Assembly (NCBI GenBank): GCA_018266775.1
Contig: JAFDZS010000011.1
Coordinates: 193,245-257,244, forward strand
DNA: 64,000 nt
Direction: 5' to 3'
DNA from: Bacteroidota bacterium
GTDB lineage: Bacteria > Bacteroidota > Bacteroidia > Chitinophagales > Chitinophagaceae
Every line of letters starts with the position of its first letter. Position 1 is the stretch's first letter. The notes below the pieces were generated by a model that saw nothing but the letters and a program-made list of their open reading frames with translations, did not search any database and was not told where the DNA came from. This document shows, piece after piece, positions 52,181 through 59,483 of this stretch. The translations under genes and the position numbers were made by a program.

Positions 52181-54931
52181 TTATTTTCCAAAATCAATGG
52201 CAGCATGTGCTGCGGCCAGCAACGCAATGGGCACACGGAAAGGTGAACAGCTCACATAGTTCATTCCCACGCGGTGAAAGAATTTCACACTTTCAGGGTC
52301 ACCTCCATGTTCACCGCAAATGCCTACTTTTAAATGAGGTTTGGTTTTTCTTCCGCGGTCGGTTCCCAAACGTACCAGTTCGCCCACGCCATCCTGGTCA
52401 ATGGTCTGGAAGGGATCATCATGCAGGATTTTCAGGTCCATGTATTTAGGTAAGAAGCCGCCCACATCGTCACGGCTGAAGCCAAAGCTCATCTGGGTAA
52501 GGTCGTTGGTACCAAAGCTGAAGAAATCGGCCACTTCTGCCATACGGTCTGCTTTTATTGCGGCTCTTGGTATTTCTATCATGGTACCATACAGGTAGGG
52601 AATTTTTTTGACTTTTTTTGCAATGCATACTTCTTTATACACCCTGTCTACAATGTCCTTTTGATGGGTTAACTCATTCACCGTACAGGTTACCGGCACC
52701 ATTATTTCAGGGAATGCTTTTTTACCTTCTTTGATGAGTTCAGCGGTAGCTTCAAAAATAGCTTTGGCCTGCATTTCAGTAATTTCCGGGTAACTAACGC
52801 CAAGGCGTACACCACGGTGGCCCAGCATCGGGTTGTTTTCATGCAATGCCAGTACGCGGCGGCGCAATACGCCCATACTGATGCCGAGTTCCTTACTCAG
52901 CTGCTGCAGCTTGGCCACATCGTGCGGTACAAATTCGTGCAATGGCGGATCCAGCAGGCGGATGGTTACCGGGTAACCTTTCATCACTTTCATGGTATCC
53001 TTAATATCTTTCTTTACAAACACAAATAATTCGTTCAGTGCTTTTCTTCTTTCCGGTTCTGTTTTACTCATGATCATTTTGCGCAGCAGGAACAAAGGTT
53101 GTTCACTGCCTTCGCCATAAAACATATGTTCGGTGCGGAACAAGCCAATACCTTCTGCACCAAATTTTATGGCATGTGCAGCATCTTCCGGTGTTTCTGC
53201 ATTGGTACGCACTTTTAATGTACGGGTTTGATTCACCAGTTTCATCAAATTTTTATAGGCAAGGTTGCGGTCAAGATCCACATCCACCAAACCCATACTG
53301 CCGGGGTACACCAAACCTTTTGTTCCATCCAGGCTCAGCCAGTCACCTTCTTTGATAAATGAACCATCGTTAGCCTTAAATGATTTGGTGTCGTTATGAA
53401 TTTCTATGTCGGCACAACCTACAATACAGCACTTGCCCCATCCCCTTGCCACCAACGCAGCGTGAGAAGTCATACCACCTTTTGTTGTCAATATGGCCTG
53501 TGATTTATGCATGCCATCCACATCTTCGGGAGAGGTTTCTTCTCTCACCAGAATCACTTTTTCTCCTTTTGCAGCCCATTCCACCGCATCGTTGCTGCTG
53601 AATACCACACGGCCTTTGGCGCCACCGGGGCCTGCCGGTAAACCTTTGGCAATGGGTTTGGTTGCCGCCTGTTCCTTAGGATCGAGCATGGGCAATAATA
53701 ATTCCACCAGTTGGTTGGGTGCTACCCGCTTAATGGCGGTTTTGGCATCAATCAATTTTTCGTTGTACATATCGCTGGCCATTTTTACGGCAGCAATACC
53801 ATTGCGTTTACCCACGCGGCACTGCAGCATGTAGAGTTTTCCCTGTTCAATGGTGAACTCAATATCCTGCATGTCTTTATAGTGCTGCTCCAGCCTGCGC
53901 TGAATGTCAAACAATTCTTTATATAAAACGGGCATTGTTTTTTCCAGTGTGGGCAGATGACTGCTCTGGTCATTTTTCGAGTATTCGTTTACGGGAGCTG
54001 GTGTTCTGATGCCCGCCACCACATCTTCGCCCTGTGCATTCAGCAGGTATTCACCATAAAATTTGTTTTCACCAGTACCGGGGTTACGGGTAAAAGCCAC
54101 ACCGGTGGCGCTGGTATTGCCCATGTTTCCAAATACCATTGCCTGCACGTTTACAGCGGTTCCCCATTCATCCGGAATTTTTTCTATGCGGCGGTATTCA
54201 ATGGCCCGTTTACCATTCCAGCTGGAAAATACGGCACCAATGCTGCCCCACAATTGTTCGTAAGGATCTTCAGGGAAGGGTTTGCCCAATATTTTTTGTA
54301 CGGTAGCTTTAAAATCTTTTACCAGTGCTTTCAGGTCTTTTACCGTAAGGTCGGTATCGGATGTATAGTTGTTGTGGTGTTTTATTCTTTCTAATTTTTC
54401 ATCCAGTACTTTGCGGATGCCTTTTCCATTTTTGGGTTCAATGCCGCCGGCTTTTTCCATCACCACATCGGCATACATCATGATCAGCCTGCGGTAGGCA
54501 TCATAAGCAAAACGCTCATCACCGGATTGTTTGATCACACCTTCAATGGTTTTTTCATTCAGGCCAATATCCAGCACGGTTTCCATCATACCAGGCATTG
54601 ATTTTCTTGCACCGGAGCGGACAGAAACCAGCAACGGATTATTGACATCGCCAAACTTTTTACCCATTTGCTTTTCCACTGCGGTCAGCGATTGCTGTAC
54701 CTGCGTTTGCAATACAGGGGGATATTTCTTTTTATTGTTATAGTAATACGTACAAACTTCTGTAGTGATGGTAAAACCCGGAGGAACCGGTAAACGTAAT
54801 TTGGGATGACCCGCCATTTCAGCAAGGTTGGCGCCTTTACCCCCCAGCAGGTTTTTCATAGATTCGTTACCATCGGCTTTGCCGCCGCCAAAATAGTATA
54901 CATACTTTGCGGCCTTTTTATTTTGTGCCAT
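52181..54931 (-). CDS. ppdK: Pyruvate, phosphate dikinase
   Basis: A 916-residue cytosolic enzyme that interconverts pyruvate + ATP + Pi and PEP + AMP + PPi. The ATP-grasp part begins YVYYFGGGKADGNESMKNLL and GKGANLAEMAGHPKLRLPVP; the central swivelling domain carries the phospho-His in LTTKGGMTSHAALVARGWGK; the PEP/pyruvate barrel holds GIGLFRTEHMFYG, MLGHRGVRLGVSYPEITEMQ, FFSFGTNDLTQMSFGFSRDD and the catalytic-Cys region LKVGICGEHGGDPESV to YVSCSPFRVP. Length is normal for the family. It stands alone between two small hypothetical genes and has a terminator downstream. Confidence 0.97.
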   Translation of the reverse strand: MAQNKKAAKYVYYFGGGKADGNESMKNLLGGKGANLAEMAGHPKLRLPVPPGFTITTEVCTYYYNNKKKYPPVLQTQVQQSLTAVEKQMGKKFGDVNNPLLVSVRSGARKSMPGMMETVLDIGLNEKTIEGVIKQSGDERFAYDAYRRLIMMYADVVMEKAGGIEPKNGKGIRKVLDEKLERIKHHNNYTSDTDLTVKDLKALVKDFKATVQKILGKPFPEDPYEQLWGSIGAVFSSWNGKRAIEYRRIEKIPDEWGTAVNVQAMVFGNMGNTSATGVAFTRNPGTGENKFYGEYLLNAQGEDVVAGIRTPAPVNEYSKNDQSSHLPTLEKTMPVLYKELFDIQRRLEQHYKDMQDIEFTIEQGKLYMLQCRVGKRNGIAAVKMASDMYNEKLIDAKTAIKRVAPNQLVELLLPMLDPKEQAATKPIAKGLPAGPGGAKGRVVFSSNDAVEWAAKGEKVILVREETSPEDVDGMHKSQAILTTKGGMTSHAALVARGWGKCCIVGCADIEIHNDTKSFKANDGSFIKEGDWLSLDGTKGLVYPGSMGLVDVDLDRNLAYKNLMKLVNQTRTLKVRTNAETPEDAAHAIKFGAEGIGLFRTEHMFYGEGSEQPLFLLRKMIMSKTEPERRKALNELFVFVKKDIKDTMKVMKGYPVTIRLLDPPLHEFVPHDVAKLQQLSKELGISMGVLRRRVLALHENNPMLGHRGVRLGVSYPEITEMQAKAIFEATAELIKEGKKAFPEIMVPVTCTVNELTHQKDIVDRVYKEVCIAKKVKKIPYLYGTMIEIPRAAIKADRMAEVADFFSFGTNDLTQMSFGFSRDDVGGFLPKYMDLKILHDDPFQTIDQDGVGELVRLGTDRGRKTKPHLKVGICGEHGGDPESVKFFHRVGMNYVSCSPFRVPIALLAAAHAAIDFGK

Positions 54932-54961
54932 GTTGATACATTAAATGTGATAGAATGAGCG

Positions 54962-55396
54962 TTAGTTATAAAAATTTTGAGACAGTGCGTTGGACACCAC
55001 TTTAAAGGTGCCATTGCGCCTTACAATCTGGTAACAATTATTAATGGCCCTGATATTGGGGTTGGATAGATGTTTTTCATTGTATGGAGCAAGCATATTT
55101 TCTTCAGCAATTATTTTACCGTCAGCATCCACCACCCGTTCAAAAACGCGGTATTGAAAATGCCAGGGGTTCAGGCCTTCATTAGTACCATCGCTGGTGT
55201 ACGTATCATTAAAGCCTTCAAAAATAAGTTCAACAGAATGATCGCTGTGTTTTACCAGCAATTCTGTGATGTTGATGTATTTATCTAATTGCGGATCATC
55301 ATGAATAATGCCGCTGTCCCAAATGGTTTCTCCATTTAAAAAAATGACCATACGGTTATCAACATGCTGCACATTGATCCAGTATTCCTTTTTCAT
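54962..55396 (-). CDS. Hypothetical protein
   Basis: A 144-residue protein from ATG 55396 (MKKEYWINVQHVDNRMVIFL); the frame runs up to 55483 but that extension looks like untranslated leader. It shows a jelly-roll-like order of strands (GETIWDSGIIHDDPQLDKYI, SVELIFEGFNDTYTSDGTNE, WHFQYRVFERVVDADGKIIA). No signal peptide. I do not recognise a family or a functional link; it lies 30 bases upstream of ppdK on the same strand. Confidence 0.7.
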   Translation of the reverse strand: MKKEYWINVQHVDNRMVIFLNGETIWDSGIIHDDPQLDKYINITELLVKHSDHSVELIFEGFNDTYTSDGTNEGLNPWHFQYRVFERVVDADGKIIAEENMLAPYNEKHLSNPNIRAINNCYQIVRRNGTFKVVSNALSQNFYN

Positions 55397-55569
55397 TGTA
55401 TAATAAATTTTGGGTTGATGAAATTTATTTGCGGTATAAAATTGATATATAGCCCCAACTCCACACATGAGTTTCATCAGCAAATAAACTGATAGTGGTG
55501 CATGATAATTTTTTCGCTTTTAGTAAACTGCATCGGAGTATACTGGAGTCGGTGTTTCAACTTTTAATT

Positions 55570-55577
55570 TAGCTTTG
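55570..55577 (+). promoter_or_regulatory. -7 box of the flavin oxidoreductase gene
   Basis: TAGCTTTG matches TAnnTTTG. A -33 TTTG at the right distance is not seen. The possible TTG start at 55575 overlaps it, supporting translation from ATG 55620. Confidence 0.45.
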
Positions 55578-55619
55578 CGTCTCAAAAATTCAAAAACTTC
55601 ACCCTGTAAAATCAATACC

Positions 55620-56684
55620 ATGCGTTTACTTTTTTCTCCGTTAATAATAAAAGGAATTACATTAAAAAACAGAATTGCTGTTTCGCCGATGTGCCAGTAT
55701 TCAGCAACTGATGGCCTGGCCAATAACTGGCATTTGGTGCATTTGGGCAGCCGTGCCGTGGGCGGCGCAGGATTAATTATACAGGAAGCCACTGCTGTGC
55801 ACCCTAATGGGCGCATCAGTTATGGCGACCTGGGCATCTGGAAAGATGAACATATTGCACCATTAAAAAACATAGTTGATTTTATAAAAGAAAATGGCGC
55901 CGTTGCAGGAATACAGTTGGCACATGCAGGAAGAAAAGCCAGTTGCGAATTACCCTGGCTGGGCGGGCATCAGTTAAAGGAAGGAGCCCATCACTGGCAA
56001 ACTGCAGCACCATCTGCCCTGCCTTTTAATGAAAGTGATATTGCACCACATGCATTAACGGCTGAAGAGATTAAAAGTTTGGTAAATGATTTTAAGCAGG
56101 CTGCCGCACGTGCAGTGCAGGCAGGTTACCAGGTGGTGGAACTGCATGGCGCACATGGTTATCTTATCAATGAATTCTTATCGCCCTTAAGCAACAAACG
56201 TACTGATGATTATGGCGGCAGTTTTGAAAACCGTACTCGTTTTTTGCTGGAAGTATTGGCAGCCGTGCAAACAGTTTGGCCCGTTGATTTACCCATTTTT
56301 GTACGCATCTCTGCCAGTGATTGGGTGGAGGGCGGCTGGACTATTGAAGACTCTGTTCAATTGGCCGGCATCTTAAAAACCAAAGGTGTGGATCTGATTG
56401 ATACTTCCTCCGGCGGCTTAGTGCCTTATGCTAAAATTGCTGCCGGCCACAATTACCAGGTTCCGTTTGCGGCAGCTATTAAACAGCAAACGGGCATAGC
56501 AACCGGTGCTGTGGGTGTAATTGTGGATGCACAACAGGCTGAACAAATTTTACAGGATCAACAGGCTGATCTTATTTTTATGGCAAGAGAACATTTACGC
56601 GATCCTTACTTTGCTTTACATGCGGCCAAAGTTTTGGAAGAAGATATTGAATGGCCAAAACAATACGTTAGGGCGAAACGCTGA
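55620..56684 (+). CDS. NADH:flavin oxidoreductase, old yellow enzyme family (YqjM-like)
   Basis: A 354-residue FMN-dependent ene-reductase from ATG 55620 (MRLLFSPLIIKGITLKNRIA). Marks of the YqjM class are VSPMCQYSATDGLANNWHLV with its Cys, the active-site pair in IQLAHAGRKAS, LVNDFKQAAARAVQAGYQVV, the ELHGAHGYLINEFLSPLSNK block, RTDDYGGSFENRTRF and the C-terminal FMN phosphate site TGAVGVIVDAQQAEQI to ADLIFMAREHLRDP. It reduces activated C=C bonds with NAD(P)H; the physiological substrate is unknown. A dispersed hairpin repeat lies downstream. Confidence 0.95.
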   Translation: MRLLFSPLIIKGITLKNRIAVSPMCQYSATDGLANNWHLVHLGSRAVGGAGLIIQEATAVHPNGRISYGDLGIWKDEHIAPLKNIVDFIKENGAVAGIQLAHAGRKASCELPWLGGHQLKEGAHHWQTAAPSALPFNESDIAPHALTAEEIKSLVNDFKQAAARAVQAGYQVVELHGAHGYLINEFLSPLSNKRTDDYGGSFENRTRFLLEVLAAVQTVWPVDLPIFVRISASDWVEGGWTIEDSVQLAGILKTKGVDLIDTSSGGLVPYAKIAAGHNYQVPFAAAIKQQTGIATGAVGVIVDAQQAEQILQDQQADLIFMAREHLRDPYFALHAAKVLEEDIEWPKQYVRAKR

Positions 56685-56768
56685 ATTAAGGTACTGTTTC
56701 ATGCTGCATCTTTTCAATAATTGAAAGGTCAAGACTGACAAACCTTAGGGTTGAAGATTGATGGTCTT

Positions 56769-56835
56769 CAAATAATAAAAGTTGTCAGCCTGAGTTTAGC
56801 GAAGGCGGGTATTACAATGATCAACCCGGTTTCGC
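56769..56835. repeat. Dispersed hairpin repeat, copy B (67-bp core)
   Basis: Matches 36754-36820 at 61 of 67 positions: CAAATAATAAAAGTTG, TGAGTTTAGCGAAGGCGGGT and TGATCAACCCGGTTTCGC are identical. After 56835 the copies diverge, but GCTCAACC is kept nearby, so the hairpin core survives with a shorter right side. Like copy A it lies between two genes, 90 bases before a helicase start. Confidence 0.82.
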
Positions 56836-56924
56836 CATGCTCAACCTGGCAGTATAATAAACAAAGACTTCCCCTGAAATATTATTTGCACTCACTTTGT
56901 TTTATCTTCAGCCTTTAGTGATTT

Positions 56925-58760
56925 ATGCCAGCTACACATCCGCATATACAATTGTTACTGCGCTGTATCGATCTTGAGGAAAAAGAAGAAATACAACGCT
57001 ACAGTTTAGACCAGCAACATACTTTAAAGCAGTTAAAAGCTGAAGGGCTGGCGCTGCACCCCATTGTGGTTACCCGCAAAAATTTTGGTTATGCCGATTA
57101 TCCTGAAATTACCTTCCGGCTGCACTTTCCGCCCGAAATGCATTTGTTTCGTGATGGCACCGCCATTGAATGTTTTTGCAGTGGCGAAGAGCCGGTAAAA
57201 GGTATTTTATTGAATATAGAAGGAAATTCCGGCGAGTTCAGGTTGTTTGCACCGGATTTTCCTGACTGGATTGAAGAGGATGGTGTGGGCATTAAACTGG
57301 CGCCCGACCAGCACACCATCTCGGTAATGAAAACGGCATTGAAGCGCATTGAAGAACAATCATCACTATTCCGGTTATTCGAAAATATACACAGCAATAA
57401 AAAAGAAGCTGCAGATGATACTGAAGTACCTGTTACACTTTCTATACAAAATAAAAACCTTAACCCCAGCCAGCAGCAGGCGGTAAAAGCTATTGCCGCC
57501 AATGAAACAATAACGATTGTACATGGCCCTCCGGGAACCGGTAAAACCACAACGCTGGTGGAAGCTATTGTTCAATTGATAAAAGCTGGCGAAAAAGTAT
57601 TGGTGGCGGCACCGAGTAATACTGCGGTGGATCATATTTGCAAAGGATTACTGGCACAACAGGTGAAAGTGTTGCGGGTGGGCAATACCAGTAAAGTGGA
57701 TGAAAGTGTTTTTCCTTTTACGCCGGAAGGTAAATTAGCCAACAGTAAACAACAGAAAGACATCAAACAGTTAAAAATACGGGCAGAGGAATTTCGCAAG
57801 ATGGCGCTGAAATATAAGCGCAGCTTTGGAAAAGCGGAACGGGAACAACGCAATTTATTGTTCAAAGAAGTGAAGAGCATCCGCACGGAGATCAAAAAAT
57901 TACAGGCATACAACGAAGAAAAACTATACAGTGAAGCTGAAGTAATTGCGGGTACCCCTGTGGGTTTGTATGACGCACCCCTTCGCTCCTGCACCTTTCA
58001 TACATTGGTTATTGATGAAGCCGGGCAATGTATTGAACCATTGGCCTGGTGTATTTTTCCTTTGGCACAGAAATATGTTTTGGCCGGCGATCATTTGCAA
58101 TTGCCACCCACCGTTTTAAGCCAGCAGGCCATGCAACTGGGGTTAAACCGTTCCATACTTGAGGTTGCGGTGGAATCTGTACCACGTGTATACCTGCTCA
58201 ACACCCAATACCGCATGCGGCAGGCTATTGCAGGTTTTTCTGGAGATTATTTTTATAAAGGTTTATTACAAACGGCGGCACATTTAGCCAACAATGGCAC
58301 ACACTTAACTTTTATAGATACTGCCGGTTCCGGTTTTAACGAACAGCATGGCAGCGATGGTACCAGCCTGCAAAATGAAGGGGAATTAAAAATTGTACAA
58401 CAATTATTGCAAACTGAATTGCTTGATCCTGCTCATACGGCCTTTATTTCGCCTTATGCCGGGCAGGTGGCTGCAGCAAAAACGGTTTTACCGAAATCTA
58501 TGCGTATCAGTACTATTGACAGTTTCCAGGGGCAGGAAAAAGAAAACATTATTATTTCGCTGGTAAGAAGTAATGATGATGGCGATATTGGCTTTTTAAA
58601 AGATTACCGGAGGATGAATGTTGCCATTACCCGTGCCAAAGAACAATTGTTTGTTATTGGCGACAGTGCCACTATTGGCGCAGATGCTTTCTATAATGCT
58701 TTTCTTACCTATGCAGAACAAGCCGGCACCTACCGCACGGTTTGGGAATTTGAGTTATAA
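56925..58760 (+). CDS. Superfamily 1 Upf1/IGHMBP2-like helicase
   Basis: A 611-residue AAA helicase. An N-terminal beta-barrel (VVTRKNFGYADYPEITFRLH) precedes RecA1 with Walker A in IVHGPPGTGKTTTLVEAI, motif Ia VLVAAPSNTAVDHICKG, a coiled stalk (RKMALKYKRSFGKAEREQRN), motif II FHTLVIDEAGQCIEPLAW and motif III KYVLAGDHLQLPPTVLSQ. RecA2 has LNTQYRMRQAIAGFSGDYFY, STIDSFQGQEKENIIISLVR (motif V) and YRRMNVAITRAKEQLFVIGD (motif VI). It should unwind RNA or DNA 5' to 3'. Close bacterial relatives are common in Bacteroidota but their cellular role is not settled. Confidence 0.94.
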   Translation: MPATHPHIQLLLRCIDLEEKEEIQRYSLDQQHTLKQLKAEGLALHPIVVTRKNFGYADYPEITFRLHFPPEMHLFRDGTAIECFCSGEEPVKGILLNIEGNSGEFRLFAPDFPDWIEEDGVGIKLAPDQHTISVMKTALKRIEEQSSLFRLFENIHSNKKEAADDTEVPVTLSIQNKNLNPSQQQAVKAIAANETITIVHGPPGTGKTTTLVEAIVQLIKAGEKVLVAAPSNTAVDHICKGLLAQQVKVLRVGNTSKVDESVFPFTPEGKLANSKQQKDIKQLKIRAEEFRKMALKYKRSFGKAEREQRNLLFKEVKSIRTEIKKLQAYNEEKLYSEAEVIAGTPVGLYDAPLRSCTFHTLVIDEAGQCIEPLAWCIFPLAQKYVLAGDHLQLPPTVLSQQAMQLGLNRSILEVAVESVPRVYLLNTQYRMRQAIAGFSGDYFYKGLLQTAAHLANNGTHLTFIDTAGSGFNEQHGSDGTSLQNEGELKIVQQLLQTELLDPAHTAFISPYAGQVAAAKTVLPKSMRISTIDSFQGQEKENIIISLVRSNDDGDIGFLKDYRRMNVAITRAKEQLFVIGDSATIGADAFYNAFLTYAEQAGTYRTVWEFEL

Positions 58761-58828
58761 TATTTCCTAAAAAAATTACAACCTCATCGTAAAATTGTGT
58801 AAGCCATTTTTTGGGTTGTGGAGTGAAC

Positions 58829-58861
58829 TTTGTATAGAATATTCGACCCCCGTTAATTTTA
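58829..58861 (+). promoter_or_regulatory. Promoter-like pair upstream of a possible small RNA
   Basis: -33 TTTG (58829-58832), 21-base spacer, -7 TAATTTTA (58854-58861), one mismatch from TAnnTTTG. No ORF starts downstream within 600 bases; a structured segment ending in a T-run follows. Confidence 0.45.
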
Positions 58862-58867
58862 GTATGC

Positions 58868-59000
58868 ACCGTTACTGAAGCCTGGCTTGTAATAATTTTA
58901 GTGCGTTAATGATCCGGGTTTTTGTTCAGGCATAAGCCGTGGTTGTGATGATAACCTGATAGCAAGACGGGTTATTATGCAATGCACGGCTTTTTTATTT
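58868..59000 (+). ncRNA. Candidate intergenic small RNA with structured 3' end
   Basis: The 3' part folds as AAGCCGTG (58934-58941) with CACGGCTT (58985-58992), enclosing a second stem ATAACC..GGTTAT, followed by TTTTATTTTTT. Upstream, GCCTG (near 58880) can pair with CAGGC (near 58929). With the promoter-like pair this predicts an RNA of about 130 bases. It may instead be only the terminator of the helicase gene, whose stop is 170 bases upstream. No known RNA family is recognised. Confidence 0.4.
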
Positions 59001-59423
59001 TTTGGCCTGCATTGTTTTTTGTTTCAACACCCGGAAAAGCAAGTTCAATCAAAATCACCGGCTTACTGTTCTGTTGCCGCAGATGCGCAGATGTATGGAG
59101 ACACGGATGACACTGATTGGACTGATAAGTACTGATTCTTTCAGTATAAAAGAACAGGCTATTTCATTGAACACTTCCTTACTTACTTTATATACCTATA
59201 TACTTTTATACTTATCCAGACCACATAGGAAACATAGAATCCTGCGCATTTAGTCTTGCTCACAGAGGCACGGCGGCACAGCGCTTACACTTCATTACTT
59301 TATATACTTTATTTACTTTTACCCTTACCCCCACAATGTCAAAATCAGACAAAATCCCGCTATCCCTTCCCCGGTTATAGAATTTTGCAGCCCTTTATCC
59401 CAATTTAAGTTTTCTATACCTGA
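59001..59423. repeat. Dispersed word repeats in the gene-free interval before the TonB receptor
   Basis: GCCGCAGATGCGCAGAT (59076-59092) is the arm of the element at 5213-5329; a degenerate ACACGGATGACACTGATTGG run follows. ACTTTATATACCTATATACT (59166 onwards) and a shorter copy near 59287, with CACATAGGAAACATAGAAT and CACAGAGGCACGGCGGCACA between them, are the same composite repeat as at 2890-3200. An 83-codon frame at 59002-59253 is made of this repeat and is not called. Confidence 0.8.
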
Positions 59424-59457
59424 TTTGTATAACAGTTTCGTGCAGCCATTATATTTA
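59424..59457 (+). promoter_or_regulatory. Possible promoter of the TonB-dependent receptor gene
   Basis: -33 TTTG (59424-59427), 22-base spacer, -7 TATATTTA (59450-59457), one mismatch and one base longer than usual spacing. The ATG is 27 bases downstream. Confidence 0.35.
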
Positions 59458-59483
59458 AAAGTATACCGAAACAAAATGTAGTC

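Noticed and set aside
59002-59253. 83-codon plus-strand frame before the TonB receptor
   Set aside because: Its sequence is the translated CGCAGATG and TATACCTATA repeats.
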